56,337 nt of DNA from an uncultured Lachnospiraceae bacterium (GTDB taxonomy: Bacteria; Bacillota; Clostridia; Lachnospirales; Lachnospiraceae), in NCBI GenBank assembly GCA_902778165.1, contig CACYWQ010000020.1, positions 1 through 56,337 on the forward strand, in the 5' to 3' direction. How positions within the stretch are numbered: the stretch's first letter is position 1; each line of letters begins with the position of its first letter. The translations under genes were made by a program, and so were the position numbers. The notes under the pieces are model-generated. The model ran no database searches. It had not been told where the DNA came from and worked only from the letters and a program-made list of their open reading frames with translations. Positions 17,579 through 27,421 of the stretch are shown piece by piece.

Positions 17579-18079
17579 ATGTTTGAAAGATTCTATCCGG
17601 ATAAGTATTTTGAATCCGCATATGTTATCCCGTATGAACAACTCTATAAAGAAGGATATCGAGGCATAATATACGATATCGACAATACCTTAGTAACACA
17701 CGGAGCTCCCGCCGATAAGCGCAGTATTGAGCTGTTTAAGAGGCTTAAGGATATCGGGTTTAAGTGCACTTTATTATCCAATAACAAGCAGGGAAGAGTT
17801 GACATGTTTAATAAGGATGTCAACGTATTCTCTATATATAAGGCAGGTAAGCCATCGCCTAAGGGATATATGGAAGCATGTAAAATGATGGGGACTGACG
17901 TTAATAATACCTTATCAATCGGCGATCAGATTTTTACCGATGTATGGGGTGCCAAGAGAGCGGGAATCAAGTCATATATGGTCAAATATATTGACCCCCG
18001 TGAGGAGATACAGATAATACTTAAGAGGCGTTTGGAGTACTTCATAATGCGGGAGTATTTAAAGCGCAGAACAGAGTAA
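17579..18079 (+). CDS. yqeG: YqeG-family HAD phosphatase
   Basis: HAD-superfamily subclass IIIA phosphatase related to YqeG and phosphatidylglycerophosphatase GEP4. The catalytic DxD motif is in IIYDIDNTLVTHG (residues about 36-48), motif II includes LLSNN, the conserved Lys is in KAGKPSPKGY, and motif III is SIGDQIFTDVWGAKRAG. The 166-residue length is typical. I use the ATG at 17579, preceded by AAGAAGG; a GTG two codons earlier is possible but too close to that RBS. The physiological substrate in bacteria is uncertain. It is followed by efp after about 110 bp. Confidence 0.9.
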   Translation: MFERFYPDKYFESAYVIPYEQLYKEGYRGIIYDIDNTLVTHGAPADKRSIELFKRLKDIGFKCTLLSNNKQGRVDMFNKDVNVFSIYKAGKPSPKGYMEACKMMGTDVNNTLSIGDQIFTDVWGAKRAGIKSYMVKYIDPREEIQIILKRRLEYFIMREYLKRRTE

Positions 18080-18122
18080 GTTATAAAAGTTAGTAACTAA
18101 GCGATATTATTGAAATATGTTG

Positions 18123-18149
18123 TTGAAAAATATCGGGACTTAGTATAAA
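18123..18149 (+). promoter_or_regulatory. Probable promoter of efp
   Basis: TTGAAA (18123-18128) and TATAAA (18144-18149) lie 15 bp apart; TTGTTG three bases earlier would give 18 bp. The expected start is about 35 bp before the AGGAGG of efp. The spacing is not ideal, so this is a moderate call. Confidence 0.45.
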
Positions 18150-18190
18150 CTAGTAAAGAATTATTTGTCGAGTAATTAGGAGGATAGTGT

Positions 18191-18748
18191 ATGATTTCAG
18201 CAGGTGATTTCAGAAATGGAGTTACTATTGAGCTTGAGGGCAATGTATACCAGATCATCGAATTCCAGCATGTTAAGCCCGGTAAGGGTGCAGCTTTCGT
18301 CAGGACTAAGCTTAAGAACATTAAGTCCGGCGGTGTGGTAGAGAAGACTTTCAGACCTACCGAGAAGTGCCCCAAGGCGCATGTCGATAGAAAGGATATG
18401 CAGTATCTGTATAATGACGGAGATCTCTATTACTTCATGGATCAGGAGAATTACGAGCAGGTTGCGCTTAATTCAGAAGCCGTAGGCGATGCGCTTAAGT
18501 TCGTTAAGGAGAATGAGGTATGTAAGGTCTGCTCACATAAGGGAGAAGTTTTCTCTGTTGAGCCTCCGTTATTTGTAGAACTTGTTATTACCGAGACTGA
18601 GCCCGGATTCAAGGGTGACACCGCAACAGGTGCAACCAAGCCGGCAACAGTTGAGACAGGTGCTACAGTCCAGGTTCCGCTTTTCGTGGATCAGGGCGAG
18701 ACAATCAAGATCGATACACGTACAGGAGAGTATCTCTCAAGAGTATAA
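18191..18748 (+). CDS. efp: Elongation factor P
   Basis: Translation factor that binds between the P and E sites and relieves ribosome stalling at polyproline. All three beta-barrel domains are recognisable in 185 residues. The N-terminal KOW-like domain has the tip loop [14 protein letters not shown], whose Lys is the position modified in many bacteria. The OB domains follow, and the C-terminal signature reads [21 protein letters not shown]. The RBS is TAGGAGGA. A strong terminator follows 32 bp after the stop, so it is probably monocistronic. Confidence 0.97.
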   Translation: MISAGDFRNGVTIELEGNVYQIIEFQHVKPGKGAAFVRTKLKNIKSGGVVEKTFRPTEKCPKAHVDRKDMQYLYNDGDLYYFMDQENYEQVALNSEAVGDALKFVKENEVCKVCSHKGEVFSVEPPLFVELVITETEPGFKGDTATGATKPATVETGATVQVPLFVDQGETIKIDTRTGEYLSRV

Positions 18749-18780
18749 TAAGTCGATTCAATATGGTAAGACATCTAAAG

Positions 18781-18808
18781 GCAACGAGTGTTTACTCGTT
18801 GCTTTTTT
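18781..18808 (+). terminator. Intrinsic terminator after efp
   Basis: GCAACGAGT (18781-18789) pairs with ACTCGTTGC (18794-18802) across a 4-base loop and is followed directly by TTTTTT. This is a textbook rho-independent terminator. Confidence 0.93.
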
Positions 18809-18843
18809 GTTACACAAATGTATTGAACCGGAAGGAGAGTAAA

Positions 18844-19836
18844 ATGAATAATGAAGAATATTTAAGCATTGATGAATTTGCGGAAGCGGTTAAGGATAAG
18901 CTTATGGCTTATTATGCGGATGAATGCAGTGTAAGCATTAATTCCGTAACCAAGAACAATGACCAGATCAAGCACGGAATAACGATTCGAAGAAAGGGAA
19001 ATACTTCGGCTCCCAATATTTATCTGGATGATGCTTATGAGGAGTATGTGAAGGGTAAGAGCCTCGAGCGTATAACATCCGAACTTATATGCATAAGAAA
19101 TAAATGCAAAGATGAAGTGGAATTCGATGCGGACTTATTCACAGATTACAATTGGGTCAGATCAAGACTCGGTATCAGAATCGTTAACAGAATGAAAAAT
19201 GCCAGATTATTAACGGATGTGCCCCACAGAGATTTCTCGGATCTGGCGATCTTATTCTATGTCACCATAGATGATGATTCCATAGGTAAGGGCACAATTC
19301 TTATCCATAATGAGCATATGGCGGTGTGGGATATATCATCGGACAGGCTGTATGATGATGCATTGGCATCTTCTCTTAGGAATAATCCTCCTTATATGGC
19401 GGATATAGTAGAAGCATTGATCGATATATTAAGAAATGATAAGGAATTATGCAAGCTTGATCTTCCGCTAAGTGATGAAGAATTAAGAGAGAAGTTGGAG
19501 AGTACGCTGCCGGAGAGAGGATATATGTATGTACTTACCAATCAGTCTAAGATAAACGGTGCTTCGGTCATGGCATATCCCGGTATGCTAAATGATATTG
19601 CAGAGAAACTTAACAGTGACTATTATATATTGCCAAGCTCCGTTCATGAAGTTATCATCCTTCCCATGAGTGATGAAGATGAAAGAGGAGAAGAATTAAC
19701 GTTACTTGTCAAAGATGTAAACGGAAGCAGATTAAGTCCCGATGAAGTCTTATCCGATCATGCATACAGATATCATCGATCAAGTAATTGGCTTGAACCC
19801 ATATACGAATTTAGGTTAAACGAGTCAGTTTCTTAA
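18844..19836 (+). CDS. DUF5688-family protein
   Basis: A 330-residue soluble protein of unknown function from a family that is abundant and often duplicated in Lachnospiraceae. The recognisable family features are LSIDEFAEAVKDKLMAYYA at the N terminus, then IYLDDAYEEYVKG, then RDFSDLAILFYVTIDD. Near the C terminus are YVLTNQSKINGASVMAYP and YYILPSSVHEVIILP. No signal peptide or membrane segment is present. I start at the ATG at 18844, which has GGAAGGAGAG before it; an upstream extension would read through the efp terminator. Its last 26 bases overlap the 3' end of the converging glycosyltransferase gene. Confidence 0.85.
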   Translation: MNNEEYLSIDEFAEAVKDKLMAYYADECSVSINSVTKNNDQIKHGITIRRKGNTSAPNIYLDDAYEEYVKGKSLERITSELICIRNKCKDEVEFDADLFTDYNWVRSRLGIRIVNRMKNARLLTDVPHRDFSDLAILFYVTIDDDSIGKGTILIHNEHMAVWDISSDRLYDDALASSLRNNPPYMADIVEALIDILRNDKELCKLDLPLSDEELREKLESTLPERGYMYVLTNQSKINGASVMAYPGMLNDIAEKLNSDYYILPSSVHEVIILPMSDEDERGEELTLLVKDVNGSRLSPDEVLSDHAYRYHRSSNWLEPIYEFRLNESVS

Positions 19837-21070
19837 CGGGGATTAGAGATATTGCCGCATACAGAAGTGCGGTAGGAACATACCTGAAGTCACAACTGCA
19901 GGTATAAGGATATTTAATAACGAATAAGATGTAGGTGACAATGACCGAGGTATATCCTATAAGGAGGAACAGACCTAAGTCGATGTCACCTCTTCTTATA
20001 AGCTTAACGGGTCTTATAATTGATAATACGAAACATATTGCGGCAAGCAGTATTGCAGCTATGAACAGGATCCTGCAGAAATTAAGCAGGGAAGGGGATA
20101 TATCTTCAGGAAAGATCTCTGCAAAAAGCGAGGTCTTAAACAGAATTGACCAGGCGTTATGGCAGTAGATCGCATTCTCTGAATGAAAAGGAAAGTCTAT
20201 GGATGATTTCACGGGAATGCCTATTATCTCATTAAGGGGATATGCTCCCAAATATTGATTGGATTCGGGAGAAGCTGATGAGATGCCGGGCTTAGAGTGA
20301 AATCTTATTATATTGCGAATGCTCCATGACAGACCAATAGGAGCGGCAATTAAAGCAAATGTAATATAACGTTTGATTACGGTTAATACATTACCTGATC
20401 TGATTGCTTTAATTAATACCGCAAGCATAACCGCGCCCATAGGGAATACAAGCACAGCCACGTTTAACTTGGATATTAGGCCTATGCCTATAGACAGGGC
20501 CATATATATCAGATTCTTATATTTGTATCCACTCTTTATCCATAATAACGTAGTATATACACAAACAAAGCTCATAAGTGCCGCCAACATATCGTTATTG
20601 ACGGTTCCTGCCATGTATATAAGTCCCGGATGCAATGCAACAAGTGCAAGAGGAAACAGGATACTGCTTTCGTTGTCACATATAAGCCTTAAGATCCTGT
20701 AGGTTATATATACGGTAAGACATCCGTATATACAAGTGGGAAGTTGTATAAATTCATAGGCCTGAGGAGTGGGCACACCTAATCTGTGTGCAATATCCAC
20801 GCAAATTCCTGCGATTATGTGATGTAACGGCGGATGATAGTATGAGAATATCGAGAAAGGGTCAAAGTCCGGGAGATGCTTAAATTTGGCGATGTATTCC
20901 ACATAACCTAAATGTCCCGGATTGATGATGCCGTCTTCTAAGGATGTGGCATAACCCAAATCATGCTGACGTTGTCCGACAGATGTTGCCAATACATAGA
21001 TTATTCTGATAATCCATGATATCAAAATGATTATATATGAACGTATATATCGCGTATTATTTGTCTTCAT
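19811..21070 (-). CDS. Membrane glycosyltransferase, GT39/ArnT-like (GT-C fold)
   Basis: Polytopic membrane protein of 419 residues that resembles dolichol/polyprenyl-phosphate-sugar-using GT-C enzymes. The N-terminal membrane segment (IIILISWIIRIIYVLA) is followed by an extracytoplasmic loop with acidic residues and the HPP motif FSYYHPPLHHIIAGI. About ten further hydrophobic segments follow, such as ILFPLALVALHPGLIYMAG and AVLVFPMGAVMLAVLI. The canonical Asp-Glu pair of the first loop is not obvious. It runs opposite to two related enzymes and is transcribed from the mirror-image promoter at 21081-21119, its ATG being only about 4 bases from the predicted start of transcription. Sugar and acceptor are unknown. 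Confidence 0.8.
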   Translation of the reverse strand: MKTNNTRYIRSYIIILISWIIRIIYVLATSVGQRQHDLGYATSLEDGIINPGHLGYVEYIAKFKHLPDFDPFSIFSYYHPPLHHIIAGICVDIAHRLGVPTPQAYEFIQLPTCIYGCLTVYITYRILRLICDNESSILFPLALVALHPGLIYMAGTVNNDMLAALMSFVCVYTTLLWIKSGYKYKNLIYMALSIGIGLISKLNVAVLVFPMGAVMLAVLIKAIRSGNVLTVIKRYITFALIAAPIGLSWSIRNIIRFHSKPGISSASPESNQYLGAYPLNEIIGIPVKSSIDFPFHSENAIYCHNAWSILFKTSLFAEIFPEDISPSLLNFCRILFIAAILLAAICFVLSIIRPVKLIRRGDIDLGLFLLIGYTSVIVTYILFVIKYPYTCSCDFRYVPTALLYAAISLIPVKKLTRLT

Positions 21071-21080
21071 ATCACATGTC

Positions 21081-21119
21081 AGTATAGCATTTTACATACA
21101 AGTGGGCAAATGCTATACT
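21081..21119. promoter_or_regulatory. Mirror-symmetric divergent promoter between glycosyltransferase genes
   Basis: A perfect 12-bp inverted repeat (AGTATAGCATTT at 21081-21092 and AAATGCTATACT at 21108-21119, 15-bp spacer) places an extended -10 box TGCTATACT on each strand. On plus, TTTACA (21091-21096) is 17 bp from TATACT (21114-21119). On minus, TTGCCC (complement of 21104-21109) is 17 bp from TATACT (complement of 21081-21086). The predicted starts fall at or within a few bases of the ATG of each gene, and neither gene has a Shine-Dalgarno sequence. Confidence 0.75.
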
Positions 21120-21125
21120 ATCCCT

Positions 21126-22682
21126 ATGCGTGATGAGAACAAGCCAGGCAATTCCGATAATTACGTTGCTTCCAAGTCAATTAAGAATATAATCGGTATG
21201 ATATGTGTGATCGCTTCGGCGGTTATCACTATTTGTCTTATCTGTCGTTATGCCGTAAGTGATGATATATGGTATGACGAAGTCTTCTCCATGGGATTTA
21301 TAAGGCAGAATATAAGTAATCTTATTAAATATACATCCATGGATGTTCACCCACCGGCATATTATATATATCTTAAGATGATAACGGGTGCAGCTGTAAG
21401 TCTGTTTGGAACAGGTGCGCTTATACCTGCAGCCAAGTTCGCTTCGATTATTCCGTGGTTTATTTTGCTTATCATTTCCCTGGTATATATAAGAAAAGCC
21501 TACGGTATGTTTACGGCAGGATTATTTGTACTGTTTATCACGGTTATGCCGCAGATGGGTACGTATTATACGGAAATAAGGATGTATTCACTTGCTCTGC
21601 TTATGATAACGGCAGAGATACTTACTGCAATTAAGATTGCCGATGATTCTGAAGGGACGAAGATACATACATGGGCCGTATTCTGCCTTATGGGAATACT
21701 GACGGCTTACACGCAGTATTATGCATGCATTGCCATAGCTGCCGTGTATCTGGAACTGTTAATACTTCTTATGATGCGCGGAATTAAGAATAACAATAAA
21801 GCAATAAAAGCGCTGATAATATGCATGATAATCTCGGTTGTTGCATACATTCCGTGGTTGCCAAAGTTATTTGGACAGATGAACCATATAAGCGGAGATT
21901 ATTGGATACAGCCCCTCACACTAAGAAGCATTCCCGGATGTGTGAAGTTTATAATCTTACCGGTTGCCGATTACGGCAAACTCACATATGTATCCGCAGG
22001 ATTAATGGCGCTTACAATACTTGTATCGCTTATATTATTCTTAAAAAATCACACCAAAAGTGATATTATAAGTGTGATATTCTGCGTTTTGCCCCTTGTG
22101 CTTGTTATTATCGCGGGATTTATATTATCGATTGCCGGAACACCGATATTCGTGTATCGATATATGATACCGACACTCGGCGGTATGTGGTTGGCGGTAG
22201 CATTAATACTTGATAAGGTTACTGTAAATAAGGCTGTTTACATACTGTTAATTCCGTTTATATTTGTTGCCGTATTATCAATGCTTGGGTATAAGGCCGA
22301 AGAGAGCAAGAAATGTATTCAGATGAAGCATGCAACAGAGGCACTTGCCAAGATTCCCGAAGGCTCATCCGTTATCACGAATTTTGATCATGTAACGGCG
22401 GTATACAGTTATTACAGACCAAATGACAATGTATATCTGTATGAGGGTGAGACGGACAGATTGATACCCATATTAAACGGCAACGTAGACAGTTCGCTTG
22501 ATGATGAAGGTATACTTAAGTTAACAGAGAGTCAGTCTCCCGTGTTTTTCCTCGGAAGCTTTAATTCAAGAGAAGAGATCGTGGATTCGTGGAAGGCAAT
22601 CGGGATAGACAGCGAACTTGATGACAGCATTCTGATAGAGAGATATTGGATAAATATATATAAACTGACGAAGAAGGATTGA
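21126..22682 (+). CDS. Membrane glycosyltransferase, GT39/ArnT-like (GT-C fold)
   Basis: A 518-residue integral membrane enzyme. After the first membrane segment (IIGMICVIASAVITICLIC), the extracytoplasmic loop carries the GT39-type acidic motif DDIWYDEVFSMGF and then SMDVHPPAYYIYLK, the usual catalytic and HPP elements. About ten more membrane helices follow, and a soluble C-terminal domain (from about residue 420) ends the protein. I choose the ATG at 21126, which fits the promoter and the start of similarity; further upstream starts would overlap the divergent gene. There is no RBS, so leaderless translation is likely. The next gene begins 1 bp after its stop. Confidence 0.82.
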   Translation: MRDENKPGNSDNYVASKSIKNIIGMICVIASAVITICLICRYAVSDDIWYDEVFSMGFIRQNISNLIKYTSMDVHPPAYYIYLKMITGAAVSLFGTGALIPAAKFASIIPWFILLIISLVYIRKAYGMFTAGLFVLFITVMPQMGTYYTEIRMYSLALLMITAEILTAIKIADDSEGTKIHTWAVFCLMGILTAYTQYYACIAIAAVYLELLILLMMRGIKNNNKAIKALIICMIISVVAYIPWLPKLFGQMNHISGDYWIQPLTLRSIPGCVKFIILPVADYGKLTYVSAGLMALTILVSLILFLKNHTKSDIISVIFCVLPLVLVIIAGFILSIAGTPIFVYRYMIPTLGGMWLAVALILDKVTVNKAVYILLIPFIFVAVLSMLGYKAEESKKCIQMKHATEALAKIPEGSSVITNFDHVTAVYSYYRPNDNVYLYEGETDRLIPILNGNVDSSLDDEGILKLTESQSPVFFLGSFNSREEIVDSWKAIGIDSELDDSILIERYWINIYKLTKKD

Positions 22683-22683
22683 T

Positions 22684-24249
22684 ATGAAGGTTTGGCCACG
22701 GATAAAGTGGGGCATTAGGGAACATCTGATAGTCACCGTGTTTATATGCGCGATGGCGATTGTGTATGTTGAAACGATGTTTAACAACAAGCCCTGGTAT
22801 GACGAACTGTATACATATTATTATTTCATAAGCAGGGGACCTGTCTATGCGGCGATTCACTGGCCTGTTCCGAATAATCATGTGGGTTATTCGGTGTTGT
22901 CGGCTGTCCTTAATCTGTTCGGCAATCCCTATATAGGACTCAGGGGAGTATCATGCATAGCGGCCATAGCCAATCTGATTCTTCTTTATAATTTCGCATG
23001 TAAATTCGTAAATAAGTATTTCGCTACAGCAATTACGGTTCTGTATGCCGGAGTGTATCTGGTACACAGGCTTTCCGTTCAGGGCAGAGGATATACCCTT
23101 GCAACGACCTGCTATCTTACGGCTTTGATCATGGTTGCAAATATCTGCTTCTCGGATACGAAGCGGCGAAATTATATAATATTTGCGGCAGCGATAACCA
23201 TGGGACTGTATATTGTTCCAAGTTCCGTGTATTGGGTCATTCCCACATGCTTAACGGGCGGAGTATTCCTGTTATATAAGAAGCAATACAAGACGCTTGC
23301 AAGGCTTATTGAGGCATCTTTGGTTGCTGCGGTGATCACTCTTGCACTGTATTCGTTAATATGGCTGGCTATCGGAGCCAATCTTATGAGTAAGGATCCG
23401 GGCGGTTCGGTATACGGTGTGCATCAGGTGACCGTTGTGCTTAAAAAGCCTTTTGAGGCGCTTAAGACCGGTAAGGATTATATGCTTGCAACTCCTTATA
23501 TTCAGAGTATGAGGCGGAGAGAGTGCGTAAGGACTATGCCTGAGTACTTCAAGAACCTGTTTGATAATTACTACAGTTACAGCGGAATAACCACATTTAT
23601 GGTGGCTGTATGCGTGATAATCTGTGCCCTTGTCAATGCCGTTAAGCAGTTATATTACAGAAGGACCAGGGTCTTGGCCAGTATGTATATTCTGGTTACG
23701 CTTGTGTCTGTACCGGTGATGTTACTTATTCAGAGTGTGCAGCCGTATTTAAGAGTTCTTGGCTTCTATTCGATTCCGATAATCTTTGGTTTTATTTATA
23801 TAATCAACGTATTCTGTGAGTCTTTCGCCGGAGGTAAACTGGCAAGAAAGATCACGATGATAACGTTGGGCGTGGCAATTCTGCTGTCTGTGGGAAGCCT
23901 TATGAGGCCCTATTACAGAGAGCCTTATGCCGGCAGAGAGAATGATATACAGAAGTTGTTTGTCGGTGTTGATACGGCGGCCATAGATAATGTCTATTAT
24001 ACGGATGATTTCCAGAAATATGTGCTTAAGTTCTACTGCGATGTTACACCTAATGAGGTAGAGAATATCGAAGATGCGGATTATGCAATCCTGTGTCCGG
24101 AGATGAAAGACAGTAAATATTTGCAGTCTGAGTGGCCGGTATTATACAGCTATCATGTTGCTAGACTTAAATATGCTGAGAAGAATATGAGACTTCTTCG
24201 TGATACAAATGACGGTTATGAGATATACGTAGCCAACGATATACAGTAA
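22684..24249 (+). CDS. Membrane glycosyltransferase, GT39-like (GT-C fold)
   Basis: A 521-residue relative of the preceding enzyme. The first extracytoplasmic loop has NKPWYDELYTYYYF (the Asp-Glu motif) and PVPNNHVGYSVL in place of HPP. Membrane helices follow to about residue 410 (IIFGFIYIINVFC, ITLGVAILLSVGSLM), then a soluble tail. Translation is probably coupled to the upstream gene, since its ATG is 1 bp after that stop. The pair likely modifies a cell-surface glycan or protein with polyprenyl-linked sugar; the specific substrate cannot be inferred. Confidence 0.8.
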   Translation: MKVWPRIKWGIREHLIVTVFICAMAIVYVETMFNNKPWYDELYTYYYFISRGPVYAAIHWPVPNNHVGYSVLSAVLNLFGNPYIGLRGVSCIAAIANLILLYNFACKFVNKYFATAITVLYAGVYLVHRLSVQGRGYTLATTCYLTALIMVANICFSDTKRRNYIIFAAAITMGLYIVPSSVYWVIPTCLTGGVFLLYKKQYKTLARLIEASLVAAVITLALYSLIWLAIGANLMSKDPGGSVYGVHQVTVVLKKPFEALKTGKDYMLATPYIQSMRRRECVRTMPEYFKNLFDNYYSYSGITTFMVAVCVIICALVNAVKQLYYRRTRVLASMYILVTLVSVPVMLLIQSVQPYLRVLGFYSIPIIFGFIYIINVFCESFAGGKLARKITMITLGVAILLSVGSLMRPYYREPYAGRENDIQKLFVGVDTAAIDNVYYTDDFQKYVLKFYCDVTPNEVENIEDADYAILCPEMKDSKYLQSEWPVLYSYHVARLKYAEKNMRLLRDTNDGYEIYVANDIQ

Positions 24250-24285
24250 TAACGGCGTTTGTCGGGGGTTGACCACCGAGGTTTT

Positions 24286-24314
24286 TTGACATTGAATGTG
24301 TTATATGATAATAT
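24286..24314 (+). promoter_or_regulatory. Promoter of the tRNA-Arg gene
   Basis: TTGACA (24286-24291) is followed after 17 bp by TAATAT (24309-24314) within an AT-rich TATGATAATAT stretch. Transcription would start near 24320, about 50 bp before the tRNA. Just upstream, CGG(G)GG/CCACCG with a TTGA loop followed by six T may end the glycosyltransferase transcript. Confidence 0.6.
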
Positions 24315-24372
24315 AGACAGGCTGTAACATTTTCGTAACAATTATGCATTGTAATCCGTTAGATGTTACTGA

Positions 24373-24444
24373 GTGCCCGTAGTCTAATGGATAGAACAAA
24401 GGCCTCCGACGCCTTAAGTGCAGGTTCGATTCCTGTCGGGCATA
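24373..24444 (+). tRNA. tRNA-Arg (anticodon CCG)
   Basis: A 72-nt cloverleaf. The acceptor stem is GTGCCCG with CGGGCAT (one G-U at the end) and the discriminator is A at 24444. The anticodon stem is AAGGC/GCCTT with loop CTCCGAC, giving anticodon CCG (codon CGG). The T arm is GCAGG-TTCGATT-CCTGT. The D stem has one internal mismatch (C12-A23). CCA is not encoded. This tRNA reads a rare Arg codon in a genome that mostly uses AGA. Confidence 0.93.
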
Positions 24445-24468
24445 TTACGCGTTAAGGAGAAGATTTAA

Positions 24469-25770
24469 GTGAGCGATAATAACGATAATAAGAAGATAAA
24501 CGGCTTCGGTGAATGGATCCGGGATGTCGTAGAACTTATTAAAGACAATAAGAGAATAGTAATAACCGTAGGCGCATTTATTGTGCTTCTGGTTGCTGCA
24601 GTCTTAATCTCAGGCAGATTTGCCAAGAGTTCCAAGGAAGCAACAGCAGTTCTTGAAGAAGAGGCAACTTCGGCAACGGAGGCATATGCCATCCCCGAGG
24701 AACCCCTTAAGCAGGATGCTTATCCTGAAGTCAACAACCTTATGAAGAAGTACTATGCTTCTGTTGCGGACGGAGATATCAATGCGGTTAATGATTTAAG
24801 AACCGGACTTGATGACAAAGAGAAGATAGTGATCCAGAAGAAATCTGAGTATGTAGATAACTATCCGAATATTACGTGTTATACCAAGCCGGGACCGCTT
24901 GATAAGTCATATCTTGTATATGTAAGTTATGAGGTTAAGCTTAAGGAATTCGAGGAACTCATTCCCGGAATGAATGTCTGGTATGTATGTGTTGATGATA
25001 CCGGAAGATACTACATTAACGAAGATCCTCAGGATGATAAGATAATTGAGTATTGCAAGATCGTGTCTGTTCAGGATGATGTACAGGATCTCAGTAATAC
25101 GATCAATGTTAAGTATAATGAGATAATGGAGAACAATACGGACCTTGCGAAGTTCATGGATGAACTTGGTGTACAGATGAAGGTTGATGTGGGTGAGGAA
25201 CTGGCTAAGGCTGAGGCACCCGTTGAGGAACCTACACCTACACCTACTCCTGAACCTGAATCAGAGACAGAAGCGGAGACCGTTGTTAAGAAGGTTAAGG
25301 CCGTTACCGTTGTTAATGTCAGAGCATCGGATTCAGAGAAGGCAGATAAGGTCGGTAAGGCTTCAGAAGGTCAGGAATTTACTCTTCTTGAAGAGAAGGC
25401 CAATGGTTGGTCTAAGATAGATTTCGAGGGTAAGGAAGCATTTATTAAGTCTGAGTATCTTGAGCAGACAGGTACGGAGACAGTTGCAAATGCAGATGAT
25501 ACAGATTCTACGACATCGGCCTCTACTGACAATAAGTCGACATCTACAACGACAGAGAACAGTGATGCGGCTAAGAATTCACCTTCTTCGGGTACTGCAA
25601 CAGCAACGGATACCGTTAATGTCAGAGAGAAGCCTTCTACGGATGCAGCTAAGCTTGGCACCGTATACGGCGGTGAGAAACTTGAAATAGTCGAGAAGCA
25701 GTCTGACGGATGGACCAAGGTTAAGTATAAGAAATCCGTGGGCTATGTTAAGAGTGAATACTTAAGATAA
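24469..25770 (+). CDS. Membrane-anchored protein with two SH3b domains
   Basis: A 433-residue surface protein. A short cytoplasmic N terminus precedes one membrane segment (residues about 24-46, IVITVGAFIVLLVAAVLISG). The extracytoplasmic part contains an NTF2-like/cystatin-like region (about 75-180) and an acidic Thr-Pro linker (PTPTPTPEPESETEAET). Then come a bacterial SH3 domain (about 275-335, VVNVRASDSEKADKVG to EAFIKSEYL), a Ser/Thr-rich linker and a second SH3 domain (about 375-433, TVNVREKPSTDAAKLG). SH3b domains usually bind peptidoglycan, so a cell-wall-associated role is inferred. Translation starts at GTG, with AAGGAGA seven bases before it. Confidence 0.85.
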   Translation: MSDNNDNKKINGFGEWIRDVVELIKDNKRIVITVGAFIVLLVAAVLISGRFAKSSKEATAVLEEEATSATEAYAIPEEPLKQDAYPEVNNLMKKYYASVADGDINAVNDLRTGLDDKEKIVIQKKSEYVDNYPNITCYTKPGPLDKSYLVYVSYEVKLKEFEELIPGMNVWYVCVDDTGRYYINEDPQDDKIIEYCKIVSVQDDVQDLSNTINVKYNEIMENNTDLAKFMDELGVQMKVDVGEELAKAEAPVEEPTPTPTPEPESETEAETVVKKVKAVTVVNVRASDSEKADKVGKASEGQEFTLLEEKANGWSKIDFEGKEAFIKSEYLEQTGTETVANADDTDSTTSASTDNKSTSTTTENSDAAKNSPSSGTATATDTVNVREKPSTDAAKLGTVYGGEKLEIVEKQSDGWTKVKYKKSVGYVKSEYLR

Positions 25771-25809
25771 CAGCGGCTTAAAACAGTGTAAAATTTCTTA
25801 AAAACATTA

Positions 25810-25838
25810 TTGCATTATTGTATACAATATGCTATTAT
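25810..25838 (+). promoter_or_regulatory. Probable promoter of gdhA
   Basis: TTGCAT (25810-25815) and TATTAT (25833-25838) lie 17 bp apart, with a TG dinucleotide making an extended -10 (TGCTATTAT). The palindrome TTGTATACAA sits in the spacer. The predicted start, near 25845, lies just before a terminator-like hairpin. Confidence 0.55.
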
Positions 25839-25849
25839 CGTTAAGACAA

Positions 25850-25883
25850 GGGCGTCAAACAAGGGTTTTTGACGTCCTTTTTT
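25850..25883 (+). terminator. Terminator-like hairpin between the SH3 gene and gdhA
   Basis: GGGCGTCAAA (25850-25859) pairs with TTTGACGTCC (25868-25877), with one G-U pair and an 8-base loop, followed by six T. It can end the SH3-protein transcript. Because a good promoter lies just upstream of it, it may also sit at the 5' end of the gdhA mRNA as an attenuator. Confidence 0.75.
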
Positions 25884-25925
25884 ATGTTTTAAATCAAGTA
25901 AGTTATTATGACATCACTATAATAG

Positions 25926-27284
<1,359 letters not shown>

Positions 27285-27335
27285 TCGGACTGATTAAGCG
27301 GCCGCTCGGCTAATAATATTTAATTTTGAAATCAG

Positions 27336-27380
27336 ATTACGGAACTTTCGGGTATTACGCCTTGAAGTTCCGTAATTTTG
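27336..27380 (+). terminator. Intrinsic terminator after gdhA
   Basis: A perfect 12-bp stem, ATTACGGAACTT (27336-27347) with AAGTTCCGTAAT (27365-27376), has a 17-base loop and is followed by a short T tract. Confidence 0.85.
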
Positions 27381-27404
27381 TTCCCCCAATAACGGGGCAT
27401 TTTA

Positions 27405-27413
27405 TGGTATACT
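27405..27413 (+). promoter_or_regulatory. Extended -10 promoter just upstream of the MscS gene
   Basis: TGGTATACT (TG at 27405-27406, TATACT at 27408-27413) ends 8 bases before the ATG at 27422. No convincing -35 is visible at 17 bp. Initiation about 7 bases after the -10 would leave almost no leader. Confidence 0.55.
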
Positions 27414-27421
27414 AGGTAAGT

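Noticed and set aside
21027-21125. Longer N terminus for the plus-strand glycosyltransferase starting at 21027
   Set aside because: It would overlap the divergent gene and its promoter, and adds residues before the first predicted cytoplasmic segment without any RBS.
25918-25923. TATAAT just before the gdhA RBS as its -10
   Set aside because: Transcription would start inside or after the ribosome binding site and no -35 is present at 17 bp. The excellent AGGAGG would then be wasted.
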